From contig NZ_LT630003.1 in assembly GCF_900105615.1 (NCBI RefSeq), positions 2,418,001 to 2,482,000 of the forward strand: a DNA stretch of 64,000 bases, given 5' to 3'. Of the stretch, positions 44,521 through 53,030 are shown piece by piece. Under the pieces are notes generated by a model. It did not search any database. It saw nothing but the letters and a program-made list of their open reading frames with translations, and was not told the origin of the DNA. The stretch is from Lacrimispora sphenoides JCM 1415. Lineage in GTDB: Bacteria > Bacillota > Clostridia > Lachnospirales > Lachnospiraceae. Position numbers and translations under genes: made by a program. Positions within the stretch are counted from its first letter, which is position 1. Each line of letters opens with the position of its first letter.

Positions 44521-46398
44521 TTATCCGCAGCAGGAACCGCCTGCTCCCTGGAAGGTATCTTCAGGCCAGATAAGAGTCTTAAAACTGCTTATTTCTTTCT
44601 TAATGGCATCCATATCTAAGTTATCTAAATCATCCACAACCTTGATATACCCATAAAAAGCATTGTCCCCGGTGGAAAAGTCAAAGCTTCCTGCAGGTGT
44701 AAAATACAGGTTGTTTTCTCCCTCTTCAAGAGGAAGCTGGGTTGCAAAATCCGGAACAAGAAGCAGGGTTCCATAGGTGTCACCAGACGTATTGTCAATA
44801 ATATTCCATTCCACATCCACACCGGATTTCACCACTGCCGCTGCCGGTTTAAAACCTTCATCCGTAAGTTCCATCGTAATTCTCTGAATGCTGTTTCCGT
44901 ATTCATCCGTGGCGTCTTCCGCAACTGCTACCTCATCCGTTGGAATCGTATAACCGGCTGCTACCGGTTCTTCCGGCGCATATTCTTTTAATACGCCTTC
45001 TCCATCAGAGCCTGCGCTGTTCTTTACATCTCCTTCTTCCGACACATTAATGGACCCACGGATCATCCCCATCCAACAGCTGTAAGAGATCTTCCCTGTT
45101 TTCTCAGGAGTAAATTCAATGACATTTTCTCCGGTCTTAAAGGAATATTCAATGCCAAGATCCCGGATAATCATCCGGTTGTTACAGCCGTTTACGCTAC
45201 CCTGGGGCGCTTCGATGATCCATTTTACCGGAATCCCTTTCTGAACATTGATGTTGGGATATCTACCTGGAGAAAGTGTACTGTTTATAATCTGAACTCC
45301 GTCTTCTATTTTTATATCTTCCTTTTTCTCCTGCCCTCCGGCTGCATAGGCGTTGTTTCCGCCACTTGAGAATAAGTCCGGTGCCTGGAATCCTGACAGG
45401 CTCAGCCCCTGGGAAAACATGGACATACCCAGTACCACAACCAGAACCGCTCCCACTGTCATGACCTTGCTTGTGAACCTTTTTCCCAGTGCTGAGGAAA
45501 GTGCTCCAAGTCCGAACATCAGAGGTACAGTGCCGAGGCTGAACAGGAACATGGACAGCGCGCCGGAAAAGGGGCTTCCGGTGGACAATGCATAGATCTG
45601 CATCGCCTGTAAGGGGCCGCATGGCATAAGGCCGTTTAGCAGACCCACAATCAGAGGACTGCTGCTTTTTGATTTTTCTTTGTCAATTTTTCTCGCAAAT
45701 ATTTGAGGCATTCTCGGATTCAGCCTGCGCAGCCACGGGAAAATCCCCAGCATGTTTATGCCCATAATGACCATAAACACTCCGGCTGCCAGCTTTAATA
45801 CTCCCTGAAGAGTATTTGAGAACGTAACCACCGAACCCAGCGCTCCCACCAGGAAGCCTACCGCAGTGTAAGAGATCACCCGTCCCAGGTTATAAAGAAA
45901 AGTTGGCCGGAATGTAGATAAACGGCTCTTTTCTGAGACAGCATCTCCGCTTTTTGGAATGCACTGGGACAGATTGATTCCGCCGCACATTGCCACGCAA
46001 TGAACGGATGTAACCAGGCCGATAACAAACAGCATTCCATAACTCATCTTTTCGTCTGCCAGCTGGCTGGGCGCAAGCAGGTTTAAAAGGCCGAACTGCT
46101 GGATCAGCATATATAAGGAAACAATGATAAGCAGGATTCCTATGACCCGGCTGCTATCCGGTCCCTGCTTTTCATGATCTGTTAATACCTTGTAATCCAG
46201 ACCTTCAATAATCCCTACAATGCTTTTATACGAAATAATATCCGTATCAAAGGTGATGACAGCAGTTCCGGCGCTGTAACTTACTTCCGCTTTTTCGATT
46301 CCAGCCGTGTTGCGCAATTTTTTTTCAATTTTATTTTGACAGCTGATACAGGTCATCCCGCCGATCCGTAATTTTTTAGTTCTTACAGCAGATCCCAT
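44521..46398 (-). CDS. HMA domain-TauE/SafE-type membrane protein with cupredoxin domains
   Basis: A 625-residue membrane protein. Domains in order: HMA domain with GGMTCISC (residues about 13-20), a TauE/SafE-like (UreH-type) six-helix domain with VHCVAMCGG and GLMPCGPLQAMQIYALS, then two exported cupredoxin-like domains (about 390-480 and 505-610), ending DTFQGAGGSCCG with a terminal Cys pair. The ATG at 46398 follows AAGGAGGA; the upstream open frame runs over a terminator. Such proteins accompany copper homeostasis and cytochrome oxidase assembly systems; here the copper operon is close. Role in copper export or trafficking is inference. Confidence 0.85.
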   Translation of the reverse strand: MGSAVRTKKLRIGGMTCISCQNKIEKKLRNTAGIEKAEVSYSAGTAVITFDTDIISYKSIVGIIEGLDYKVLTDHEKQGPDSSRVIGILLIIVSLYMLIQQFGLLNLLAPSQLADEKMSYGMLFVIGLVTSVHCVAMCGGINLSQCIPKSGDAVSEKSRLSTFRPTFLYNLGRVISYTAVGFLVGALGSVVTFSNTLQGVLKLAAGVFMVIMGINMLGIFPWLRRLNPRMPQIFARKIDKEKSKSSSPLIVGLLNGLMPCGPLQAMQIYALSTGSPFSGALSMFLFSLGTVPLMFGLGALSSALGKRFTSKVMTVGAVLVVVLGMSMFSQGLSLSGFQAPDLFSSGGNNAYAAGGQEKKEDIKIEDGVQIINSTLSPGRYPNINVQKGIPVKWIIEAPQGSVNGCNNRMIIRDLGIEYSFKTGENVIEFTPEKTGKISYSCWMGMIRGSINVSEEGDVKNSAGSDGEGVLKEYAPEEPVAAGYTIPTDEVAVAEDATDEYGNSIQRITMELTDEGFKPAAAVVKSGVDVEWNIIDNTSGDTYGTLLLVPDFATQLPLEEGENNLYFTPAGSFDFSTGDNAFYGYIKVVDDLDNLDMDAIKKEISSFKTLIWPEDTFQGAGGSCCG

Positions 46399-46484
46399 CG
46401 TCTGTCCTCCTTTTTCAATTTCTGAAACAAAGAATAGCAGGGCGATTTGTAGAAGTTGTGTAGATAAGATTTTTTTCAAAAAAA

Positions 46485-46518
46485 ACGTGTATACCACTCA
46501 TTCAAATGGTATACACGT
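46485..46518 (-). terminator. terminator of hemerythrin-cheX operon
   Basis: ACGTGTATACCA (46485-46496) and its complement (46507-46518), 10-nt loop, followed on the reverse strand by eight T. Confidence 0.9.
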
Positions 46519-46537
46519 GTCAATTTTGTATTTAAAA

Positions 46538-46984
46538 TTACTCAGCCTGACTAAGCCTTATATCCAGACAAACATCACCGATGGATGTAGTCACACAGCA
46601 GGCAGTATGGAATGTATATTCTCCGCTCTCGTCCGGCTTACGTAAAACCGGCGGAAGGATATCACAGGTCAGATCTTCACCAGCAAGCATGGTAAGAACA
46701 TTTCCGCTGATAATATTGGCAACTTCAGATACGGCAGAGGTGACAAACTCATCCACTGCATCAAATTCCATGCCGCTCATGATATTTACGATGCCAAGAG
46801 ATGTCTCATGAGGAAGACGGTAAATCACCTCCCCCTTAAGATCTCCAATAAAGCCGATGGAAACGTCTAGTTCCTCCTCGCATGCAAAAGAATCTGCCGG
46901 GTGATCGGAAACATCGTTAAGTTCAAGCATCAGCTTAAATACATTCCGGGTTGCTTCTAAAAAGGGGCCATATAAATCAGTCAT
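46538..46984 (-). CDS. cheX: CheX-family chemotaxis phosphatase
   Basis: A 148-residue CheX/CheC-type protein, which removes phosphate from CheY-P. The catalytic ExxN motif appears as SEVANIISGN, and the flanking helix and beta pattern (SIGFIGDLKGEVIYRL) fit. Its start overlaps the bacteriohemerythrin gene end by eight bases, so the two are coupled. Linking an oxygen or NO-binding hemerythrin to a chemotaxis phosphatase suggests energy or gas-related control of motility (inference). Confidence 0.88.
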   Translation of the reverse strand: MTDLYGPFLEATRNVFKLMLELNDVSDHPADSFACEEELDVSIGFIGDLKGEVIYRLPHETSLGIVNIMSGMEFDAVDEFVTSAVSEVANIISGNVLTMLAGEDLTCDILPPVLRKPDESGEYTFHTACCVTTSIGDVCLDIRLSQAE

Positions 46985-47402
46985 TCTTAGCTACCCCCTT
47001 TGATATCGCATAAGTGGCTATGCGCTGGTCTTCTGCTGCAACATGGTTGATAAGCCATGCCATAAGCTTTCCGGCGAACTTCTGCATCAGCTGCTCGTCA
47101 TAACCGCTGCGCTCATATTCTTCCGTAACTGCAAGGACATAATTTACCATGTCGGTATGGATCTTCTTATGCTCTTCTCTGCCCGGATAACCGATTTTCT
47201 CCTGGTATGCCTCCTCGTCACGGAAATGCTCTACCACATACGCATTCATAAATTCTAATGTTTCATTCACCTTTTCTACTTTTTCATCCCAGGAAGCGGA
47301 GGAACGTAATACTTTCATAAAAATCTCTACCCGCTGAAACAGCTCCATATGCTGTACATCAATTAAAGGAACTCCCAGCTCATACTTATCCTTCCAAAGC
47401 AT
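46977..47402 (-). CDS. bacteriohemerythrin
   Basis: A 141-residue hemerythrin-like oxygen-binding protein with a diiron site. Ligand motifs visible: DVQHMEL, EHFRDEE, HKKIH and HVAAEDQ (His/Glu/Asp ligands in a four-helix bundle). Roles known for the family include oxygen storage or sensing and NO tolerance. AGGA precedes the ATG. First gene of the two-gene unit with cheX. Confidence 0.92.
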   Translation of the reverse strand: MLWKDKYELGVPLIDVQHMELFQRVEIFMKVLRSSASWDEKVEKVNETLEFMNAYVVEHFRDEEAYQEKIGYPGREEHKKIHTDMVNYVLAVTEEYERSGYDEQLMQKFAGKLMAWLINHVAAEDQRIATYAISKGVAKND

Positions 47403-47424
47403 CGTAATCCTGTCCTTTCTTTAA

Positions 47425-47453
47425 AATATACCGGCTCATCAAGCCGGTATATT
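47425..47453 (-). terminator. terminator after aroK fusion gene
   Basis: AATATACCGGCT (47425-47436), CATCA loop, and complement (47442-47453); T-rich end on the reverse strand. It lies between the fusion gene and hemerythrin. Confidence 0.75.
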
Positions 47454-47513
47454 CTTTATCATTCGTTTAAAATCTTTGCTCATGCCTGTATTATAGCACG
47501 ATTCGGATACAAG

Positions 47514-48296
47514 TCAATGTTCAAATTGAATGAGGGAAACAATCATTTCTTCACATATCTGCTGTACACTTTTATGATCCGTTTCTACGATTATATCCGC
47601 TGCTTTTTCATAAAAATCCTTACGTTTTGCCATAAGCTCTTTTATGAATTCCACGTTCATATTTCCATTTAAAATTGGACGCCCGCCATCATCCTTTACC
47701 CTCTCCAAAATGGTTTCAGGGCTGGCAGTTAGAAGTACGATACAACTTCCCTTTTTAAGATTTTTAACATTTTCCTCGCGGATTACCGCACCGCCCCCAC
47801 AGGAAATAATAGTCTGGCTGCAGTTTTGCAGGTTAAGGATCGCATTGCTTTCACAGTCCCTGAAGTACTCTTCTCCGTATTTTTCAAATATATCCCGGAT
47901 CGGCATCTTCTGGTCGTCCACGATCATGGCATCTACATCCACTTCCTTCATGGCCAGCATATCCCTTAAGTATTTGGATACCGTACTTTTTCCTGTTCCC
48001 ATAAAACCGATCAAAGCAATGTTATGATCAAACAGTCTTTTGCTCTGTACACATTTGCTTTCTTCACCGATTTGTTTGAAGATTCTTAACAGTTCGTTGC
48101 AATAATCATGATCTCCTATTGCGGCAACTAACGTTTCGTGCCGGAGTTTCTCCTCTTCCATCTGAAATATAGGAAGTCCTTGCTCCTTCTTGTATTCCAT
48201 GATCTCTGCTGCGTAACTAAGACGCCGCATCAAAAGGTCTAAAATTTCCATATCACAGCGATTCAAATCTTTTTTTATTTCATTCAGCTCTCTCAT
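47514..48296 (-). CDS. aroK: chorismate mutase-shikimate kinase fusion
   Basis: A 260-residue bifunctional protein. The N-terminal ~85 residues are an AroQ-type chorismate mutase (LNRCDMEILDLLMRRLSYAAEIMEYKK; basic residues and helix pattern), and the C-terminal ~170 residues are a shikimate kinase (Walker A ALIGFMGTGKST, DAMIVDDQK, FRDCESNAIL, SCGGGAV). Both act in aromatic amino acid synthesis, but they catalyse non-adjacent steps. The gene stands alone, with no other aro gene in the window. Gene symbol covers the kinase half only. Confidence 0.93.
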   Translation of the reverse strand: MRELNEIKKDLNRCDMEILDLLMRRLSYAAEIMEYKKEQGLPIFQMEEEKLRHETLVAAIGDHDYCNELLRIFKQIGEESKCVQSKRLFDHNIALIGFMGTGKSTVSKYLRDMLAMKEVDVDAMIVDDQKMPIRDIFEKYGEEYFRDCESNAILNLQNCSQTIISCGGGAVIREENVKNLKKGSCIVLLTASPETILERVKDDGGRPILNGNMNVEFIKELMAKRKDFYEKAADIIVETDHKSVQQICEEMIVSLIQFEH

Positions 48297-48521
48297 ACTG
48301 TCTCTCCATATTTATCTTATCGTTCCTTTATATTTTTTACATTATACATAATATGGAGGCAAGCTGTAAAGCAATTCTTTCGGTTTGTTTTGTCAGGGAT
48401 TTTTCTGGTCCATGGAACAAATTTACTCATTATTCATATAAATTCGTTGTTTGGAGGCAGGTAAACGTGATATAATTTTATTTATAGAAGTATATCATAT
48501 ACACGAAAGGTGGTATGTCTT

Positions 48522-49154
48522 ATGGCAATTGATTTCAAAAAGATGGAAAAGGATTTATACCAACCCGGCGCGAAACCAGCCATCATCGAAGTGCCGGAAA
48601 TGACTTTCATTATGATTGATGGGCACGGTGATCCAAATACCAGTGAGGCATATCAGACTGCATTGGAAGTCCTCTATGGTTTGGCTTATGCTGTAAAAAT
48701 GAGCAAAATGGGCGGCAGGCAGCCCAAAGGGTATTATGACTTTGTTGTTCCCCCATTGGAAGGTTTGTGGTCAACGGATACAGGCGTCGTTGAATCTGGT
48801 ATAACAGATAAGAGTGCATTTTGTTGGACCTCCATGATACGAATGCCGGAGTTTGTTACGCCAGAAGTCATTGAAGAGGCGAAAGTCAGCCTTTCAAAAA
48901 AGAAGCCCAGTCTTGATTTATCTATTGTGCGGCTTGAAGCTTTCAATGAGGGGCTTTGCGCTCAGGTTATGCACACCGGCTCCTATGATAACGAACCGGC
49001 AACAATTCTCGCCCTAAAAACATTTGTTGCGGATTCGGGTTATAGGATTGATCTTTCGGACACGCGCAAACATCATGAATTGTATCTAAACGACCCGCGT
49101 AAAACATCTCCTGAAAAATTGAAGACAATAATTCGCTATCCGATTATCAAGTAA
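48522..49154 (+). CDS. GyrI-like small-molecule binding domain protein
   Basis: A 210-residue protein with a GyrI-like / SOUL-like beta-alpha domain: MAIDFKKMEKDLYQPGAKPAIIEVPEMTFIMIDGHGDPN at the N-terminus. AAAGGTGG precedes the ATG at 48522 by eight bases, so this start is preferred to the one at 48510. Family members bind small hydrophobic or cationic ligands (as in transcription factor domains) but here no DNA-binding domain is attached. Function unknown. Confidence 0.82.
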   Translation: MAIDFKKMEKDLYQPGAKPAIIEVPEMTFIMIDGHGDPNTSEAYQTALEVLYGLAYAVKMSKMGGRQPKGYYDFVVPPLEGLWSTDTGVVESGITDKSAFCWTSMIRMPEFVTPEVIEEAKVSLSKKKPSLDLSIVRLEAFNEGLCAQVMHTGSYDNEPATILALKTFVADSGYRIDLSDTRKHHELYLNDPRKTSPEKLKTIIRYPIIK

Positions 49155-49252
49155 TGTAAGAGGGATATTATTAGAATAGAAAACTTTACGGTAATGCGAA
49201 CATTTGTAAATAAGGTACTAATAAAGGTAAAAATACAAATAAAGATACAAAT

Positions 49253-49290
49253 AACGGATGATGCGAATAGGTTATATCGCTTCATCCGTT
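49253..49290. terminator. bidirectional terminator between GyrI-like gene and chemoreceptor
   Basis: AACGGATGATGCGA (49253-49266) and near-complement (49277-49290) with one mismatch and a 10-nt loop; T-rich on the reverse side. Confidence 0.6.
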
Positions 49291-49384
49291 TTCTGAATTA
49301 TAAATTTTCTTATAGCTCCATATCTTTCGCCCATAATGGCTGCGTCCTCCACAGAAACGCCCTTGGGGTAAAGTCTGCTCTGCT

Positions 49385-51079
49385 TTAACGAGTATGCAGT
49401 GAGTCATCTTTAAAGAGTCTGAATCTGCCCACTTCCTGCTGGAGCATCTGCGCCTGGGCAGCCAGTTCTTCACTGGAGGAAGAACTTTCTTCTGCGGTCG
49501 CAGCGTTTGTCTGGACAACTGCAGATACCTGGTATAAGCCCTGATTGATCTGTTCTATCACCTGTACCTGCTGGGAAGAGGATTCCTCGATCCCTCTAAT
49601 CGCTTGTTCCACAAACTGCGCCTGCTCCGCAACTCCCTGAAGAACCTTTGCCGTCTCATCGGCTATTTTCTCACCCTCTGAAACACTGGTCACCGAATAT
49701 CTGATCAAATCAGCCGTCTGCTTGGCTGCTTCCGCAGATTTTCCGGCGAGGCTCCTGACTTCATCTGCAACCACTGCAAAACCTTTGCCAGCCTCTCCTG
49801 CGCGGGCAGATTCCACAGCCGCATTGAGCGCAAGAATGTTCGTCTGGAATGCAATATCTTCAATCACTTTCGTGATGCTTGATATTTTATCAGAGGCGGA
49901 ACCGATTTCCTTCATCGCCTCATTCAGCTTTCGCATGTATTCATTGCTCTCGTTGACCCCGGCACCGGCCTGCCCAACATAATCAGCAGCCCTTTGAACA
50001 TTTTTTGCATTTTCTTCTGCCTGCTCCGCCACGCTGCTGACGGAAGCATTCAGTTCCTCAATCGTAGCTGCCTGCTCCGCAGTTCCGGAAGCCAGAGCCT
50101 GTGCCGCAGAGGAAACCTGTTCTGCCCCTGCATTGACCTGATCGGATGCTGTGCTTATTAATAACAGTGTGTGGTTTAAATCTTTTCTGATTTTCTGCAG
50201 CGCAAGCCCAAGGATGTCCTGGTCAGAACGAAGGGGGACCTCATTGGTAAAATCTCCATTGCTGATCCTGTCGGCTGCATCCACCTGTTTTCCAATGCTG
50301 TCGATCATCTTAGTAAAGGCATTGGCAAGCTGGCCGGTTTCATCCTTTGAATCAATACTGCCAAGCTCCACATCCACATGCCCTAATGCGATCCGGTTTG
50401 CGGCATCCACAACCTGTTCAATTGGCTGACTGATCATTTTTGAGATTCTTGCCCCTAAAAATACTGCTGTACCGGCTCCAAATGCAACAAAAAGAACCAG
50501 AACAGCGGTCAGCCACAATGCAGTATCATGATTGGAATCATTGGTCCTTCCGGCTTCATCCATCCGGTTGTCAATTAATTTGTTGAAATTATCAAACATC
50601 TTCTGAATATTATTTGTTTCCTGAAGAAGTGCCTCCCATGCGGCAGCCTCATTCCCTGCCTCTGCCTCAGCCATACACTTCTCTACGGCTGGCTTAAAAG
50701 ATTCATTAAACAGCGAAACAGACTCATCTAAAAGGGTAAAGGATTCCGGAATTGTTATAGTCTTGCGGTAAGCCTCTATGCTGGTTAAAAACTTCTCCGA
50801 TCCACTGTCAAAGCTTTGCTTCAGTTCATCAAGCTTTTGGGCATCTCCCGTATAAATTACCATGGCTCTTGAGTCCACCCGGAACTGATAAAGGCTTTCA
50901 AGTGCCTCAAATAAATCTTTCATTGGAGCTGTCTGCCCTTTATACATGTATGTATCCATTTGACTGATCCTGGCAAGTCCGGCAATTCCTGCACCCCCGA
51001 TCAGCAACATAATAAGCGTCAGGCTTAAAAAACCTGTCGCCAGTTTTCGCGAAATACTGAAATCCTTAAAGCTTTTCAT
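49385..51079 (-). CDS. methyl-accepting chemotaxis protein (four-helix-bundle sensor)
   Basis: A 564-residue chemoreceptor. TM1 (about 12-34), a helical extracytoplasmic 4HB-type sensor (about 35-185), TM2 (about 188-210), HAMP (about 212-265) and the signalling hairpin with [32 protein letters not shown] precedes the ATG. No C-terminal repeat tail, unlike the other chemoreceptor. Its long leader contains an inverted repeat, a terminator-like hairpin and a palindrome, so it may be controlled at transcript level. Confidence 0.92.
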   Translation of the reverse strand: MKSFKDFSISRKLATGFLSLTLIMLLIGGAGIAGLARISQMDTYMYKGQTAPMKDLFEALESLYQFRVDSRAMVIYTGDAQKLDELKQSFDSGSEKFLTSIEAYRKTITIPESFTLLDESVSLFNESFKPAVEKCMAEAEAGNEAAAWEALLQETNNIQKMFDNFNKLIDNRMDEAGRTNDSNHDTALWLTAVLVLFVAFGAGTAVFLGARISKMISQPIEQVVDAANRIALGHVDVELGSIDSKDETGQLANAFTKMIDSIGKQVDAADRISNGDFTNEVPLRSDQDILGLALQKIRKDLNHTLLLISTASDQVNAGAEQVSSAAQALASGTAEQAATIEELNASVSSVAEQAEENAKNVQRAADYVGQAGAGVNESNEYMRKLNEAMKEIGSASDKISSITKVIEDIAFQTNILALNAAVESARAGEAGKGFAVVADEVRSLAGKSAEAAKQTADLIRYSVTSVSEGEKIADETAKVLQGVAEQAQFVEQAIRGIEESSSQQVQVIEQINQGLYQVSAVVQTNAATAEESSSSSEELAAQAQMLQQEVGRFRLFKDDSLHTR

Positions 51080-51110
51080 TTTATTTCCTCCCTGTTTTCT
51101 TAGGTATGAT

Positions 51111-51159
51111 TAAAAATAGGACAATCCGGCTTCCCTATCCGGGAGCGCAATGCTGTCCT
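51111..51159 (-). promoter_or_regulatory. terminator-like hairpin in chemoreceptor leader (possible attenuator)
   Basis: On the reverse strand AGGACA (51159-51154) pairs with TGTCCT (51123-51118); the inner region GCTCCC-GGATA-GGGAAGC can form a second stem; TATTTTTA follows. It lies about 40-80 nt before the chemoreceptor start codon. Premature termination relieved by a ligand or protein is possible, but no known riboswitch class was matched. Confidence 0.45.
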
Positions 51160-51172
51160 GGCAGAACGTATT

Positions 51173-51196
51173 CGCAGTATATTTGGTACTGCGGTT
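51173..51196 (-). repeat. 24-nt repeat, copy A (chemoreceptor leader)
   Basis: Reverse complement of copy B at 51565-51588, identical over 24 nt. Each copy contains a 7-bp hairpin CGCAGTA / TACTGCG with a 7-nt loop. Confidence 0.85.
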
Positions 51197-51260
51197 TAGA
51201 AGAAATAATATGATATTTAAAGGGTTACAGAAGGCCATGACGGTGAATATGACGGCTTTT

Positions 51261-51280
51261 AAATTCTGCATGCAGAATTT
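51261..51280. promoter_or_regulatory. 20-bp perfect palindrome
   Basis: AAATTCTGCATGCAGAATTT is perfectly self-complementary. It is about 180 nt upstream of the chemoreceptor start and could be an operator. The regulator is unknown. Confidence 0.5.
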
Positions 51281-51505
51281 ATTGAAGTAAAGTCTCCTAC
51301 AGCAGAGTTACATTTTTAAAACAGAAAAGCGCAGACACAGTATATTATGTTATCATCACATGGAAAAGGAAAAATACATAGACCCGCCAAATGACGATGT
51401 TATTGACGGCTGATATATAAATTTTCAATAAAATATTCTCAATCCAGCACAATAATTCAAACAAAAATTCTTTTTTATTGCCTCAATTATAAATTTATTT
51501 GATAA

Positions 51506-51535
51506 TTGACAAATAATATTTTTCTGTTGTATAAT
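51506..51535 (+). promoter_or_regulatory. consensus sigma-A promoter of orphan short RNA
   Basis: TTGACA (51506-51511), 18-nt spacer, TATAAT (51530-51535): both boxes match the consensus exactly. Transcription would start near 51542. Confidence 0.75.
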
Positions 51536-51541
51536 GAATAT

Positions 51542-51600
51542 TGTCGAAATATACATATTTTTGTAACCGCAGTACCAAATATACTGCGTCTTTTTATTTT
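51542..51600 (+). ncRNA. candidate small RNA (about 50-60 nt)
   Basis: Downstream of the consensus promoter at 51506-51535, about 25 nt of AT-rich sequence lead into a hairpin (CGCAGTA/TACTGCG) followed by TCTTTTTATTTT, an intrinsic terminator. No start codon or ribosome site fits before the terminator, and no forward gene lies downstream. The hairpin sequence is the same as that in the leader of the adjacent chemoreceptor. The TGTCGAA heptamer at 51542-51548 (0A-box core) overlaps the start. Not a recognised RNA family. Confidence 0.5.
51565..51588 (+). repeat. 24-nt repeat, copy B (small RNA terminator stem)
   Basis: The inverted partner of copy A at 51173-51196, identical over 24 nt; this copy is followed by a T run. 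Confidence 0.85.
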
Positions 51601-51764
51601 ATTTATTGTGTTAATTAATTAAATTACCCATAAATCATACAAACTTCTTCATATATATTCTGATTATTATAATAAATTTTTCCCAACACCAGTCAATAGA
51701 AAGACTCAAAAAACCGGCCAGAGCATAAAAAAACTCTGGCCGGACGGCTATACATATGGAACTT

Positions 51765-52985
51765 CTATTCAGTAATCAACCGCTTTTCACCGGTAATCTC
51801 CTGTATTGTTTTTATGTCCTGGGTTACTTCCAGAACACCAAGATATTCTCCTTCATGACTTCTCACCGCATAATAGCGGATCAGAATATATTTTCCAGCC
51901 ATTTTGATCCAAAAGTCTTCCTGGTCTTTCTTTCCGGTTTTGAAATCCTCAACAATCTTTTCAACAATATGAACACTGGCCGGCGGATGACAGTTGGAAA
52001 CATTTCTTCCGATAATGGCTTTTGTTCTCGGGAAAGCACGCTCCTTTCCTTCTGAAAAATACTTTACCACATCATCCTTATTTACAAAGGTAATGTCAAA
52101 GGGAAGCGTATTTAACATGGAAGTCAACTCTTCTAACTTAAATTCCCCGGAAGGAAGCTTTATAAGACCTGCTTCTCCTGCTTCCTTTATCTCCGTCTTA
52201 TCCTTTTCCTTGTCGGCTGCGGCCGGATTCCATTGCGGAACATGGTCGATCATAAAACCTATTTCTCCGCTTTCATCAGCTATTGTTTTCCACTCTTCCT
52301 GAGTCAGCTGTTCTAAAAGCATGGGAACCATGATATTTTCTTCTTTAAAAATCATTTCCGTGATCTTATCCAGTAATTTTTCAATCTTCTGTATCAGGGA
52401 CTCATTGATTTTTCCGTTCTGATCAAGCAATTCCACGGTTTCTTTCACTTGATTCCTGATCTCATCATCTACTCCCCACATGACCTTTGGAGGTGCCGTG
52501 ATTCCGTATTTCTCCATGTATGGAAACAGCAGATTTTCCTTCTTCCCATAATGAACGGACAAGTTTTTTAATTGATTTACTCCTTCCCTAAGCTTTAAAA
52601 ATTCTTCCTTAACATTCTCTTTTGTAAGAACCAGATACGGGCGGATTCCGTTTTCAATAATATGAGTAATTTTCTTATTTTCTCTGACCAGCACATTTAA
52701 CGGATGTCCAGGAATTAAGGTTGGATCATCCGGCTGATGGATTTCTTCAATAGAGCCTTTAAAAACCAAGGCGTGTACATCACAAAGCTTCTGTACCTCC
52801 TCCACCGGCAGCCCATCTGCGATCAGAGCAGCCTCAGCCGCAGAAATATCAGAGGCAGACACACCTTGAAAAGCCTTCTCAAACAGCTGCTTTACCTCTT
52901 CCACTGATTTTCCTTCATGAAGCTTTTTAATGATCTCTTTAATCGCATTTTGCCTCATTTCGCGATTGTTAATATATTCACTCAT
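51765..52985 (-). CDS. DUF438, hemerythrin and PAS domain protein
   Basis: A 406-residue soluble protein. Domains in order: DUF438 (about 10-75; HEGKSVEEVKQLFEKAF), a hemerythrin-like HHE domain (about 90-235) with His/Glu ligands in VHYGKKENLLFPYMEKYG and FKEENIMVPMLLEQLT, and a C-terminal PAS domain (about 285-400) with FVNKDDVVKYFSEGKERAFPRTKAIIGRNVSNCHPP. This three-domain build is common in anaerobes and is thought to sense or bind NO or oxygen, but the role is not certain. GAAGGAGG precedes the ATG. The ferredoxin gene upstream may be cotranscribed, past a weak terminator. Confidence 0.88.
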   Translation of the reverse strand: MSEYINNREMRQNAIKEIIKKLHEGKSVEEVKQLFEKAFQGVSASDISAAEAALIADGLPVEEVQKLCDVHALVFKGSIEEIHQPDDPTLIPGHPLNVLVRENKKITHIIENGIRPYLVLTKENVKEEFLKLREGVNQLKNLSVHYGKKENLLFPYMEKYGITAPPKVMWGVDDEIRNQVKETVELLDQNGKINESLIQKIEKLLDKITEMIFKEENIMVPMLLEQLTQEEWKTIADESGEIGFMIDHVPQWNPAAADKEKDKTEIKEAGEAGLIKLPSGEFKLEELTSMLNTLPFDITFVNKDDVVKYFSEGKERAFPRTKAIIGRNVSNCHPPASVHIVEKIVEDFKTGKKDQEDFWIKMAGKYILIRYYAVRSHEGEYLGVLEVTQDIKTIQEITGEKRLITE

Positions 52986-53030
52986 AGTATTCCTCCTTCT
53001 TCCACGGCCTGAATCCACTTCCCACTATAT

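Larger units (their letters stand above)
51080..51764. other. 685-nt intergenic region with structured leader and orphan short transcript
   Basis: No supported gene. Left part (51111-51280): leader of the chemoreceptor with a hairpin, a T tract, a 24-nt repeat copy and a 20-bp palindrome. Right part (51506-51600): a consensus promoter and a small transcript unit on the forward strand. The remainder is AT-rich (about 51300-51500 and 51605-51764) with nothing I can support. Confidence 0.6.

Noticed and set aside
51111..51210. c-di-GMP (GEMM type) riboswitch in the chemoreceptor leader
   Set aside because: The conserved blocks of that class (for example GGGACGCAAAGCC) are absent.
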